Part shown: positions 53,594 to 62,094 of the stretch, piece by piece
Position numbering within the stretch: position 1 is the first letter of the stretch
Layout: every line of letters begins with the position of its first letter
NCBI GenBank assembly: GCA_963753905.1
Contig: CAVWDZ010000001.1
Coordinates: forward strand, 1-64,000
Reading direction: 5' to 3'
DNA: 64,000 nucleotides
Source: Bog-756 sp963753905
Lineage (GTDB): Bacteria > Actinomycetota > Acidimicrobiia > Acidimicrobiales > RAAP-2
Translations under genes and position numbers: made by a program
Notes under the pieces: model-generated
Told to the model about the DNA's origin: nothing
The model's input: only the letters and a program-made list of their open reading frames with translations
Databases searched by the model: none

Positions 53594-53762
53594 TCGTTGG
53601 TGAGATGGATGTTCAGATCGTCATCTCTCGCGCCCAGCGCCCTGGACGGGAGCATCCATTCGTGCTTCGATGATCGAAGTCGAAGCCTGACGGATCACCC
53701 GTGTAACGGCACCTGAGGGATGCACCAGCCGTCCAGTGAAAGTCGGTCTGCCGGGCAAGCCC

Positions 53763-54419
53763 TTACCCGGATGTAACTGGCTGCACTGTCTCAGGCGTTA
53801 TGGGGCTAATCGAAATCTGGCATCCATCGGAGACTCCGAGCCCAGCTGAGGCGCTCTTGGCTGTCACTTGCACCGACTCGGTCATGTTCGGCGGCGTTAC
53901 GAGGAAAGAGCGGGTGAAATAGCCGCAATTCCAAACAGACCCATCGCTTCCCTGTATCAGTGCCTCAGCGATCTGCCCTGGTTTGAGGGTGACGTTCGTT
54001 GGTGGGCCTCCATCGAGGTCGCTTCGTTCTGCTTCGGCGATCTGTTGACCTCGAACATTGAGCGCGGCGACACCTGGATAGCCGTAGAGAGTGCAGAGGG
54101 AGTTGCGCACGTTCCGGAACCCAAGCTCCTCTAACGCCGATCCTGCTCCCACGTAACTGAACTGGATCGAAACAGCAAGCTGACCGTGCCGGCACGCAGG
54201 TCTGACAGACGTGTTGATCGTGGTCGCGGTCGTGGCACTCGGACCTGCGGAACTGACCGAGATTGTGGTTGGCGACGAACTGGGGCCGGTTGTCGAGGTA
54301 GTTGGCGGCGGCGGAAGGGTCTGTGCGCTCGGAGATGGGGAGCATCCGGCCAGCGTCAACGGGACCGCAACCAGTAGGGCGAGCCAAAGCACAGGATGCC
54401 CAGCCGACGGAGGCTCCAT
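53763..54419 (-). CDS. lipoprotein with DUF4232 domain
   Basis: A 218-residue exported lipoprotein from ATG 54419. The signal peptide ends in the lipobox LTLAGC with lipidated C26, then a Ser/Thr/Pro-rich spacer (27-70). The DUF4232 domain starts at ACRHGQLAVSIQFSYVGAG and contains LEELGFRNVRNSLCTLYGYPGV; cysteines can pair. Such proteins are cell-envelope anchored in actinobacteria; function unknown. Its 3' end abuts the recombinase element. Confidence 0.86.
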   Translation of the reverse strand: MEPPSAGHPVLWLALLVAVPLTLAGCSPSPSAQTLPPPPTTSTTGPSSSPTTISVSSAGPSATTATTINTSVRPACRHGQLAVSIQFSYVGAGSALEELGFRNVRNSLCTLYGYPGVAALNVRGQQIAEAERSDLDGGPPTNVTLKPGQIAEALIQGSDGSVWNCGYFTRSFLVTPPNMTESVQVTAKSASAGLGVSDGCQISISPITPETVQPVTSG

Positions 54420-54523
54420 GACAGCCAGTGTGCCATGGACCCCTGCCCCCTATTCACCGGGTCAGAGGGATAGCCGGATGCCTCGGTGGTAACGGTGTTT
54501 CCGCAGTGGGAGGCTTGTCCACT

Positions 54524-54898
54524 GTGGATGAACGAGCACTGGAGTATCTGGAGGCCGAGAGCAAAAGGTTTCGCAGTCGCCCAACAACGATCACCCTGAT
54601 GCCGGAGTATGGCGTGGACGTACCGCTGTGGCCCAGAGAAGACGAGACCGATTCGCTCGTCTCTCAGGGACTCATGGCGAAGCTGATGGCGTGGCAGGAC
54701 GTGTTTGGCTCACAGTTTGATAGCCGTTCGGGCTGGAGGACTGACGAGGTCAAGGTCAGTTGGGCCGAACAAGCCCGGACTCTGGAGGCTGAACTCCGAA
54801 AAGAAGTGGCAGGGCGGGTGGGGATCGAGGTCGACCTGTGGCCCTTGAATCCTGGCTACCTTCACACATGGCAGCTTGACAATCCTCCGCCGACCTAA
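54524..54898 (+). CDS. hypothetical 124-residue protein
   Basis: The start is uncertain: GTG 54524 lies ten bases after a GGGAGG at 54508-54513; GTG 54506 and TTG 54515 are alternatives. The protein begins VDERALEYLEAESKRF, has TTITLMPEYGVDVPLWP, a helical EQARTLEAELRKEVAGRVGIE and ends near YLHTWQLDNPPPT. No family is recognised, though the WP-containing ends suggest a small conserved domain. A junction repeat starts 22 bp after the stop. Confidence 0.62.
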   Translation: MDERALEYLEAESKRFRSRPTTITLMPEYGVDVPLWPREDETDSLVSQGLMAKLMAWQDVFGSQFDSRSGWRTDEVKVSWAEQARTLEAELRKEVAGRVGIEVDLWPLNPGYLHTWQLDNPPPT

Positions 54899-54920
54899 CT
54901 GGTCGAGGTGACCTCCAACG

Positions 54921-55003
54921 CCGGCTCGGAGGCGATATCGAACGGGGCGCGCTCGCCGGGTGCTAACTGCCTCCGATCAGGCACATCCGGGCGTCTGGAT
55001 AAC
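54921..55003 (+). repeat. junction repeat, full copy
   Basis: An 83-bp copy from CCGGCTCGGAGGCGATATCG to GCGTCTGGATAAC. It differs from the 50173 copy at about ten positions by hand count. It lies between a small gene and the IS630 element. Confidence 0.75.
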
Positions 55004-55111
55004 TCCTGTATCGCAGTGTCTGAAGGGAGGATGCGGAGAGGAAGGCCGAGGTAGCGGATCTCATAAGTTGCCTTCCCTTGCCTTCGGGTGGGCCGCCTCT
55101 CCCGCGTGAAC

Positions 55112-56331
55112 TAGTGCCGTAGCCGGGAACGTTACTGGGGCGCGTCCACCACTTCTGAGCTGAGGTCGCGCAACATGGGGTATGGCCGAACGCGTGCGTG
55201 TCCGAGAGATCACCAACGTCGAGGGGAACAAGCTCCTCTCGATCGTCCGACGTGGGACGGGCTCGGTGGTGCGATGGCGAAGAGCCCAGGTGGTGCTGTG
55301 GTCCGCCCAAGGAATGGACGTGCCCCAGATCGCCACGATCGCCTTCACTTCTGAGGACCGGGTCCGAGAGGTGATCCACAACTTCAACACCGATGGATTC
55401 GACTCCCTGGCCCCGAAGTACTCAGGCGGACGACCTCCCAAGTTCACGTTGCCCGAACGGAGAGAGATCAAGAAGATCGCCCTGTCCCGTCCGCAGGACC
55501 ACAACCTGCCCTTTTCGACCTGGAGCCTGTCCAAGCTGGCTGAGTTCCTGGTCGCCGAGGGGGTGGTCGACGACATCAGCCATGAGGGCCTCCGGGTCCT
55601 GCTCCGAGAGGAGGGCGTGTCGTTTCAAGTGATCAAGACCTGGAAGCAGTCGAGCGACCCGGACTTCGAGGCCAAGAAGAACCGGGTCCTCCACCTCTAC
55701 GACATCGCCGACGGCAAGGCGAAACCAGGGAAGGGAGACCCGACCGTCGTCATCTGCATGGACGAGTTCGGACCGCTCAATCTGTTCCCCCGACCGGGTA
55801 AGCAGTGGGCACCCATGGCGAACGCGAGCGAATCGGAGAACCGGGACCTGCCCCGCAGGCGCCGCCGCCGGGCCACCTTCACCCGGAAGCATGGGGTCCG
55901 ACACCTCCTGGCCGCCTACGACCTCAACCAGGACAAGATGTACGGCCACATCAAGACGACCAAGGACCGGACTAGGTTCCTCGAGTTCTGCCGCTATCTC
56001 CGCACCCTCTATCCGGCAGATGTCCGCATCGCCATCGTGATGGACAACTTCAGCCCCCACCTCTCGACCAAGGTGGACACCAGAGTGGGCGACTGGGCTG
56101 CGGCCAACAACGTCGAGTTGGCCTACGTGCCGACCAACGCCAGCTGGCTGAACCGGATCGAGGCTCAGTTCCAGGCGCTCCGCTACTTCACGCTGGACGG
56201 CACCGACCACAAGTCACATGAAGAGCAGAACTCCATGATCCGCCGCTACATCATCTGGAGGAACCGCAACGCTCACGACAAGACACTGCGTGAGCTGGTC
56301 AAGCGCGCAAACGTTGCCTGATGCGGCACTA
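55112..56331 (+). mobile_element. IS630-family insertion sequence, complete
   Basis: About 1.22 kb flanked by TA on both sides, the known IS630 target duplication. Imperfect terminal inverted repeats: GTGCCGTAGCCGGGAACGTT (left, 55114-55133) and AACGTTGCCTGATGCGGCAC (right, 56310-56329). The single transposase gene extends into the right repeat. Both ends and the frame look intact. Confidence 0.85.
55182..56321 (+). CDS. IS630-family transposase
   Basis: A 379-residue DDE transposase from ATG 55182. The N-terminal helix-turn-helix region includes VVRWRRAQVVLWSAQGMDVP and SLAPKYSGGRPPKFTL. The catalytic triad is D in TVVICMDEFGPLN, D in IAIVMDNFSPHLS and E in NASWLNRIEAQFQAL. A basic stretch RRRRRRATFTRKHG lies between. 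The frame is uninterrupted, so the element could be active. Confidence 0.93.
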   Translation: MAERVRVREITNVEGNKLLSIVRRGTGSVVRWRRAQVVLWSAQGMDVPQIATIAFTSEDRVREVIHNFNTDGFDSLAPKYSGGRPPKFTLPERREIKKIALSRPQDHNLPFSTWSLSKLAEFLVAEGVVDDISHEGLRVLLREEGVSFQVIKTWKQSSDPDFEAKKNRVLHLYDIADGKAKPGKGDPTVVICMDEFGPLNLFPRPGKQWAPMANASESENRDLPRRRRRRATFTRKHGVRHLLAAYDLNQDKMYGHIKTTKDRTRFLEFCRYLRTLYPADVRIAIVMDNFSPHLSTKVDTRVGDWAAANNVELAYVPTNASWLNRIEAQFQALRYFTLDGTDHKSHEEQNSMIRRYIIWRNRNAHDKTLRELVKRANVA

Positions 56332-58107
56332 GGTCGGTCTGGTGACGATAGCTCCGAGGATTGTCCCTGAAGCAGTCGACCGGATCATTGTCACCCCTGA
56401 TCCGGTGAGGGCGGACAGCGAGACCGTGAAGCTCACCGGACTCAGGAGGTCCGCGTTCGGCCAGATCGGCACGCTGACGGTTTCATCCGAGCTGCCAGGA
56501 GCAAAGGTCAGCGTCCCAGTTGTCTTGCCGCCGTAGTTGCCACCACCTGCCGCAGTTGAACTGTAGGTGGCCGTGCCGGGCATCACCACATAGTTGACCG
56601 TGATCGTCTTGGACGCAGGATCTGAGAGGGTGACCGGTAGAGCCAGGGATGCGTTCCCACTGTTGAGAACAACGGCCCCGGTGTCGCCGATGCCGAGCGT
56701 CGTCCCGCTCGAGGATCCGTCGCTGAGGATCGTCCCCGTTCCTTTTGCGCGTCCGAGGAGGAGACCACCAGTCGGGGTGGAGAGTCTGACGGTAAACACC
56801 TCGGTGGGGTCCGCTGCACGGTCAGGGTAGACCGTCACTGGTATCGATTTCATAACTGGTGTGAGGCCAGTCTTCGCATTGGGCGTGAAGGTCAGCGTGC
56901 CGGTCGCGAGCTTGAAGTCGATACCCGAACCTGCGACGGTCCCCCCTGTTGCCGTTCCCGAGGTCACCGCGTACTTGACCGAGACCGCAGCCGTCTCGGG
57001 CTGGGACAGGGTGACCTCGAAGCTCAAGGTGTGAGCGGCCGTCCTTCCGACGAGAATTGACGCATCGCCGACGGAGACGCACGGGCCAGGGCACGGGCTC
57101 ACATAGGTGTACTGCGCCGGGACGCTGGTGCCACCGATCGACGTGAGGGTGACACTCGCGTGGTCAGGTCCGTCGGCGCCGGGCGGGTACGCGGTGATCG
57201 AGGTGTCGCTGTTAACGACGAAGGCCACCTGGGAGCCGCCGAAGTTCACACTGGTGACAGGGGACAGATTGGTGCCGGTGATGGTCACCACCGTGCCACC
57301 GGTGGACAGACCGGTGTTCGGAGTCAGACTGGTGATCGTTGGGGCGGCAATGAAGGTGAACTGATCGTTGGAGCTGGTGAAACTGGTGCCGCCGGGCGAC
57401 ACCACGGTCACGTCAACGATGTCCGGACTTGTTCCCGAACTGTCAACCGGTGAGACGGCCGTGATCGAATTGTCGTTGTTGATGGTAAAGGTGGCAGCGG
57501 CCGTCGTTCCGAAGTACACCGCCGTGGCCGCGGAGAACCCGTCACCGGCAAGGGTCACACTGGTCCCACCCGCTGCAGGTCCGATCGCCGAGGAGATACC
57601 GGTGACTCTTGGCCGCGGCGTGAACGTGCTGCCCCACTGCAAGCACGCGTAGGCGGTGCTTCCGGTGCCGCCGAGACCGGGACAAGGGCTGGAGTTGTCA
57701 TAGATCTGGTTGCCGGTGAGCGGGTCCGTCGTCGACAGGGGGCTCGGTGGGTTCGGGTTCGGGGTGGCCACGGAGTAAGAGAGCAATGCTCCGGTCAGGT
57801 CCCAGGTGTCCGTAGTCCAGGCATCGACCGTGAAGTGGGTTCCCTTGCCGCCGCTGCAGGTCGTCGTGAGATAGACGTACCCGGTCGGATACCCCGCGCT
57901 CGGGTCGATTGTTGTGTCGAACCCGGTGACATACGCCAGCTCCTTGATCCCGCCGCAGTCGTACTTGAGCACAGAAAAGGCGGTCCCCTGCGGAACGACC
58001 AACGAGATTTGCGCAGAAGCTGCGCCGGCGTGGCCCCCTCCGATCGCCACCATTCCGAGCAGAGCAATCGCGACGGTGCTCAAACCAATACCCAGCCTTC
58101 GAAGCAT
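56329..58107 (-). CDS. secreted IPT/TIG and Calx-beta domain protein
   Basis: A 592-residue exported protein; ATG 58107 (MLRRLGIGLSTVAIALLGM) begins a signal peptide ending near GAASA. Residues 30-165 form an N-terminal domain with paired cysteines. Two IPT/TIG immunoglobulin-like domains follow (PRVTGISSAIGPAAGGTSVT and PTITSLTPNTGLSTGGTVVT). The C-terminal half holds two Calx-beta-type repeats (TLSFEVTLSQPETAAVSVKY and ALPVTLSDPASKTITVNYVV, each with SGTAT-like turns). Such arrays are found in cell-surface or adhesive proteins. Its TAG stop lies at the right end of the IS630 element. Confidence 0.86.
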   Translation of the reverse strand: MLRRLGIGLSTVAIALLGMVAIGGGHAGAASAQISLVVPQGTAFSVLKYDCGGIKELAYVTGFDTTIDPSAGYPTGYVYLTTTCSGGKGTHFTVDAWTTDTWDLTGALLSYSVATPNPNPPSPLSTTDPLTGNQIYDNSSPCPGLGGTGSTAYACLQWGSTFTPRPRVTGISSAIGPAAGGTSVTLAGDGFSAATAVYFGTTAAATFTINNDNSITAVSPVDSSGTSPDIVDVTVVSPGGTSFTSSNDQFTFIAAPTITSLTPNTGLSTGGTVVTITGTNLSPVTSVNFGGSQVAFVVNSDTSITAYPPGADGPDHASVTLTSIGGTSVPAQYTYVSPCPGPCVSVGDASILVGRTAAHTLSFEVTLSQPETAAVSVKYAVTSGTATGGTVAGSGIDFKLATGTLTFTPNAKTGLTPVMKSIPVTVYPDRAADPTEVFTVRLSTPTGGLLLGRAKGTGTILSDGSSSGTTLGIGDTGAVVLNSGNASLALPVTLSDPASKTITVNYVVMPGTATYSSTAAGGGNYGGKTTGTLTFAPGSSDETVSVPIWPNADLLSPVSFTVSLSALTGSGVTMIRSTASGTILGAIVTRPT

Positions 58108-58241
58108 CCCTCGACCCCTTTCTACGACCAAACAGCTGCACCGTACACCGGACCACCTGACAGTCAGATGAAAGTGATTCACGTCCCCAATCACCAAAGG
58201 GTCCGCTCATCTGCTTGGGATCCCAGAGCCTCTCGCGGCCA

Positions 58242-58274
58242 GCTAACTGCCACGGACCGGCACCTGTGGGCGTG
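58242..58274 (+). repeat. junction repeat, right part, split by a group II intron
   Basis: GCTAACTGCCACGGACCGGC then ACCTGTGGGCGTG, matching the repeat's right half up to GGGCGTG. The remaining TGGATAACTCC lies at 60238-60248, after the intron. Confidence 0.7.
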
Positions 58275-58895
58275 GTGCGTCCTGAAAGGGGAGTGATGAC
58301 GATGTAGAAGATCGCCAGCACGAACCGTGCTGTGCCAGGGATGGAGGCAGGCCCTCCGGGTTCGCCGTGCAGGCGGAGATCCCAAACCGCCGCAGTGTCA
58401 TGCCGGTCAAGAGCCGGGGTGGGAAGCGACTGCGGAGAGGGCCCGCTACCAGCGGGTCAGGTGAGCAACGAGAAGACGAACATGCGTAAACCACTGCTGA
58501 CGCATCGTGAATGTGAACGATGACATCGAAACCGGGGCCGCACGCCTGCCTCGGGACAAGGGCGCGCCCTTCGGCGTGTCCGGAGCCAGGGAGCTGCCTG
58601 CTCGTGGCCCTGGCGGTGTCCGGTGTAAAGGTGGCGTGAGCTTGTTGCAGGCCCTGGCATGGAACAGGAGAACCTGTCGTCTCGATACGAACGGCCAGTC
58701 GAAATGGGTGCCGTCGGCCCCCTGGTCGTCAAGAGGGAGAACCCAGTGTGGCCACGGCCACGTGGGGGAGAGTACCGATGCGAGGCACAGGGGCGGACCA
58801 GCCCGTAGTAGCGATGAAGGCCCTGTAATGGGGCTGGAGCGAAGGGGCTGGGCAGGTCAGGTCATCGATCGGTCAACCCTTCGGGGGAGGAGCTG

Positions 58896-60172
58896 ATGGA
58901 CGGACCACAGTCGGGAATGAAGTCGTGTGAGATCGACAAGCGCCTCGTCTACGAGGCGTGGATGAAGGTCCAGGCAAACAATGGTGCGCCGGGCGTGGAC
59001 TCCGTCAGCATCGAACGGTTCGCCGGACAACGAGAGGGACAACCTCTACAAGCTGTGGAACCGGATGAGTTCGGGGAGCTACTTCCCCGGGCCGGTGCGG
59101 GCGGTGGAGATACCGAAGGACCATGGGAAAGGGGTCAGGGTGTTAGGCGTGCCGAACACGGTGGACCGCATCGCTCAGACGACAGCTGCGATGCTGCTGG
59201 AAGAGGAGCTTGAGCCGATCTTCCACCGTGACAGCTATGGCTATCGTCCGGGACGCAGTGCCCATGACGCACTGGCCGTTGCTCGTCAGCGCTGTTGGAA
59301 GAAGGACTGGGTGTTGGACATCGACGTCCGGGCCTTCTTCGACAGCGTTCCCCATGATCTGTTGCTCAGAGCGGTCGCTCACCACACCGACGAACGCTGG
59401 GTCCTGCTCTACATCGAACGGTGGCTCACCGCCTCCATGCAGATGCCAGACGGGACTCTGGTGGCACGGGAGAAGGGGACCCCGCAAGGGTCCCCGATCT
59501 CGCTGCTTCTCGCCAACCTCTTCATGCACTATGCGTTCGACAGATGGATGGACCGGGACCACCCCGGCAGTCCATTCGAGCGCTACGCGGATGACGTGGT
59601 GATCCACTGCGACACCGAGGCAAAGGCCCTGTCTCTGTGGGCCGCACTCGCTGAACGGCTCGGGTCCGTTGGACTCGAGCTGCACCCCGAGAAGACGAAG
59701 GTCGTGTACTGCCAGGACACGAACCGCCGAAGGGACCTACGAGCACACCAGCTTCGACTTCCTCGGCTACACCTTCCGGGGTCGCCTGGCCAAGGGTCGG
59801 CGGGGGTTCTTCATGAGCTTCTCACCGGCTATGAGCGCCAAGGCGAAGAAGGCGAAGGGCAAGCAGATCAGGGACTGGCACCTCAACCGTCGCAGTGGCA
59901 CGGACCTGTCCGGCATCGCCCATGGCATCAACCCCCAGGTCCGAGGCTGGATCAACTATTACGGAGCCTTCTCTCGCTCCGGGTTGTATTCCATCGCAAG
60001 GCGCATCGACGAGCATCTGGTCAGATGGGCAATGCAGAAGTTCAAGCGACTGCGAGGGAAGCCCCAGCTGGCACGGGACCGGTTGCGTGAGGAACAACAG
60101 CGCAATCCCCGGCTCTTCGCCCACTGGCACCTTCTCGCAGCCACTCCCAACCGACCTGCAAGAGCCGGATGA
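58896..60172 (+). pseudogene. group II intron reverse transcriptase/maturase, frameshifted
   Basis: The protein starts at ATG 58896 after GGGGGAGGAG. N-terminal part ANNGAPGVDSVSIERFA is in one frame; removing one extra G at about 59024 restores FADNERDNLYKLWNR. The middle frame holds the reverse-transcriptase core with GYRPGRSAHDAL, DIDVRAFFDSVPHDLL, GTPQGSPISLLLANLFM and the catalytic YADD in ERYADDVVIHC. A second extra base in AAGGGA at about 59731 shifts to the frame YEHTSFDFLGYTFRGRLA, the maturase domain, ending GWINYYGAFSRSGL and a stop at 60172. Two +1 shifts, both at G runs, inactivate it unless they are reading errors. Confidence 0.85.
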
Positions 60173-60237
60173 GCTGAGAGGTTCACGTCCGGTTCTCTGT
60201 GAGAGCCGGGGGGTGAGATTCCCCCCGGCTACTCGAC
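60162..60237 (+). ncRNA. group II intron domains V and VI
   Basis: GAGCCGGATGAGCTGAGAGG and TTCACGTCCGGTTC make a 34-nt domain V with the catalytic AGC. The next stem, GCCGGGGGG/CCCCCCGGC with loop TGAGATT, is domain VI; the following TACTCGAC holds a candidate branch A and the 3' splice end. Confidence 0.8.
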
Positions 60238-60320
60238 TGGATAACTCCGAGGGCGGAACCATGGAGACACGGCCGCACAGTGGGGTGTTCCATCAGCCGC
60301 AATGTGGGACGATTCAGCCC

Positions 60321-60674
60321 ATGCCCATCGACCATGTGCTTGCCGTAGTCCCCGTTTCCGACATCCAGGTAGCGCAGCAATGGTATGAGGCTCTCGTCGG
60401 TCGTCCTGAGGACAACCACCCCATGGACACGCTGGTCGAATGGAGAATCACAAACAATGGGTGGGTACAGGTCTTTCATGACCCCGAGCGAGCGGGGTCC
60501 ACACTTCTCAACTTTGCGGTTGACGATCAGGAGTCACAGGCTGCTGAACTCGCGGCGAGAGGCTTGGTGCTCGACGAGAGTCAGACAGCGAACAAAGGTG
60601 TCCGGACCGCAAGTATCAATGACCCCGATGGCAACCGGATTACGTTCATCGGCGGCTTTCGAGTCAACTACTGA
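60321..60674 (+). CDS. VOC (glyoxalase/bleomycin resistance) family protein
   Basis: A 117-residue single-domain vicinal-oxygen-chelate protein; ATG 60321 (MPIDHVLAVVPVSDIQVAQQW) is chosen, with METRPHSG at 60261 as a longer alternative. WYEALVGRPEDN, WVQVFHDPERAGSTLLNFAV and NDPDGNRITFIGGF are typical. Relatives bind metals or small molecules, including drug-binding proteins; function here is unknown. A junction repeat begins 28 bp after the stop. Confidence 0.85.
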   Translation: MPIDHVLAVVPVSDIQVAQQWYEALVGRPEDNHPMDTLVEWRITNNGWVQVFHDPERAGSTLLNFAVDDQESQAAELAARGLVLDESQTANKGVRTASINDPDGNRITFIGGFRVNY

Positions 60675-60701
60675 GCATCCGATCCGACCGAGTGACCCAT
60701 A

Positions 60702-60745
60702 GTACCGGGTGAGAGACGCTTATCACCGTGCCCCCGGCTGGCACG
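60702..60745 (+). repeat. junction repeat, partial copy
   Basis: GTACCGGGTGAGAGACGCTT then ATCACCGTGCCCCCGGCTGG and CAC; the GAG-CG-TTATC core and CGGC-GGCAC part are kept, the middle is short. Confidence 0.45.
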
Positions 60746-60783
60746 AGTGGGACAGGCTGACTGAGGTCGGATGCGATCCGACG

Positions 60784-61287
60784 TCAAGGGATCTCAGTGT
60801 TCTTGGCAACGAGTTGGAGAATATGAATGTGTTTTTCGGTATCGAGGATCATCAGATCCACGACCAGCTCCCACAGCGCGATATTCCTGAACGGGCGGAG
60901 GCGCTTGCGCAGTCGCTTTAGCTCTGCGCGGTCCCGCTCCTCTGCCCGGAGCAAACCCGTCGTCTCTTCGGCTAAGGCCGCGTTCCCCGCATCCTTGTGC
61001 GTCATGTCCGGCAGAACCGGATTGGCACTCTTGTCCACCAAGCCCCAGGCAATGGCGTTGGCCATCTCGATCAGAAGGCCGTGGTGCCGTCGCTCGTCCT
61101 CAAGAATGAGATTGACGAGAAAGCGCGTCTCGGGGGCGGACGCCCCCTCCGCGAATCGTTGGTAGCGACTGAGGATGGCGCCCTCCTCTTCGCCGTGTCG
61201 GGCAAGCAACTCAATCAGATCACGGATATCCGCACTAGCGCCGGTGCTTCGCAGCCCTTCCCTCGCCCAGTCGAATGTGTTCTCCAT
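60784..61287 (-). CDS. ferritin-like four-helix protein
   Basis: A 167-residue helical protein from ATG 61287 (MENTFDWAREGLRS). Helices contain a Glu-rich pattern expected for a di-iron or ferritin-like bundle: ELLARHGEEEGAILSRYQRF, LVNLILEDERRHHGLLIEM, and VVDLMILDTEKHIHILQLV. The E-x6-Y and ExxRH-type motifs support metal binding. It could be a rubrerythrin-like or hemerythrin-like protein. No partner gene is adjacent. Confidence 0.75.
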   Translation of the reverse strand: MENTFDWAREGLRSTGASADIRDLIELLARHGEEEGAILSRYQRFAEGASAPETRFLVNLILEDERRHHGLLIEMANAIAWGLVDKSANPVLPDMTHKDAGNAALAEETTGLLRAEERDRAELKRLRKRLRPFRNIALWELVVDLMILDTEKHIHILQLVAKNTEIP

Positions 61288-61432
61288 GAACCCATTATCG
61301 CGGACCCGATCCTGGAGTGCAGGGGCCAAAGGGCCCGGTATTATTCGGCCGATGTCCGAGCGTCAGAGTTGATCCAACAGTGGGTAACCTCGCGGGCTTC
61401 GAGTGAAGTGGATCAGCAATACACTGCCGTCC

Positions 61433-61660
61433 ATGGGCGAGGACAGCACCGTCTACTTGTTGTGGCATGGCGACGATCTTGAAGAGGGCACTCCCGAAGC
61501 GAAGCTGCTTGGTGTCTACTCGTCCGAGCAGAAGGCTCAGGAGCGCATCACGCGCTCGCTCGGCAAGCCGGGGTTCGCTGACCACCCGGACGACTTCCTG
61601 ATCGTCTCCCAAACGGTTGACAAGGACGACTGGCCGGTCGGCTACGTGGAGGTCGGCTGA
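61433..61660 (+). CDS. small conserved protein (DUF7336-like)
   Basis: A 75-residue protein from ATG 61433: MGEDSTVYLLWHGDDLEEG, LLGVYSSEQKAQERI, PGFADHPDDFLIVSQTVDKD and WPVGYVEVG. This compact alpha/beta sequence is widespread as a single-domain protein of unknown function; I associate it with DUF7336, with moderate certainty. A partial junction repeat begins 53 bp after the stop. Confidence 0.75.
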   Translation: MGEDSTVYLLWHGDDLEEGTPEAKLLGVYSSEQKAQERITRSLGKPGFADHPDDFLIVSQTVDKDDWPVGYVEVG

Positions 61661-61713
61661 CCGCCCGCAAAGTCATGCCGATACCGGGCGGGTTCCTGCT
61701 ATCCCACATTCAA

Positions 61714-61740
61714 CACCGGGAGCGGGACGCATTATCGATT
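61714..61740 (+). repeat. junction repeat, left-end fragment
   Basis: CACCGGGAGCGGGACGCATT and ATCGATT match only the left core (GG-GCG-TTATCGA). Confidence 0.4.
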
Positions 61741-61914
61741 GTGGCTGATCGGTACGTCGGGGAGGCGGTCCGATGCGTTGCCAATCCACCGCTGACTCCA
61801 ACCAGGGGTCTAGATGCTCTGTGTATAACCCACGGCGCGGGTCGCCCGGCTTGCGCACGGCACGTTGGGTGCGGTGACCATTGTCACAGGTGGCGGCGGC
61901 CATCCACATCTACT

Positions 61915-62062
61915 CCACTGCTGTGGATGTTTCCCAGGCCGGGATTTGGGCATAGCCCTGTGCGTAGGGAACCCTGGCTGCCCGAAGGGCAGCTATCAGG
62001 GAGAGCCAGGCCCGTCGAGCAGGGGTCACCGTCGCCAACGTCACGCTTGCTCCGGGTCTGGC
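61915..62062 (+). ncRNA. folded repeat element, copy 1
   Basis: About 148 nt in a gene-free stretch (61,661-62,372). Stems seen: CCAC/GTGG (61915-61926); CCTG-GCTGCCC/GGGCAGC-TAT-CAGG with loop GAA (61973-62000); CCAGGCCCG/CGGGTCTGG with inner GAGCA/TGCTC (62006-62061). Conserved GGGCATAGCCC lies at 61948-61958. The same fold recurs 180 bp on. It may be an RNA or a folded DNA recombination site. Confidence 0.45.
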
Positions 62063-62094
62063 TTTTCCGCGTCCTAAGGCCGGGTCGGGCGTAT

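Larger units (their letters stand above)
51127..53706 (+). mobile_element. 2.6-kb mobile element with two tyrosine recombinases
   Basis: The element has inverted ends: left TTATACGGGTGATCCGCCAG (51144-51163, preceded by a 17-bp tandem partner CTTATACGGGTAATCGA at 51126) and right CTGACGGATCACCCGTGTAA (53687-53706). The flanks on both sides are CGGCAC (51121-51126 and 53707-53712), a likely target duplication. It carries only two recombinase genes in an overlapping pair. Joining the flanks gives ACCGGCACCTGAGGG, matching the junction repeat at 58242, so it inserted in a repeat copy. Confidence 0.72.
58275..60237 (+). mobile_element. group II intron inserted in a junction repeat
   Basis: The 5' end GTGCGTCC fits the group II GUGYG consensus. 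CCCGTAGTAGCGATGAAG and GTAATGGGGCTGGAGCGAAG near 58,800 are typical intron RNA segments before the ORF. Domain V and VI are at 60162-60237. Both ends are set by the interrupted repeat: GGGCGTG before and TGGATAAC after. Length about 1.96 kb. Confidence 0.8.

Noticed and set aside
56310..56335. IS630 insertion appeared to create the TAG stop and truncate the TIG/Calx-beta gene
   Set aside because: Rejoining the flanks at the TA target (…GAAC-TA-GGTCGG…) gives the same TAG in the gene's frame, so the insertion lies in the original stop codon and need not have shortened the protein.
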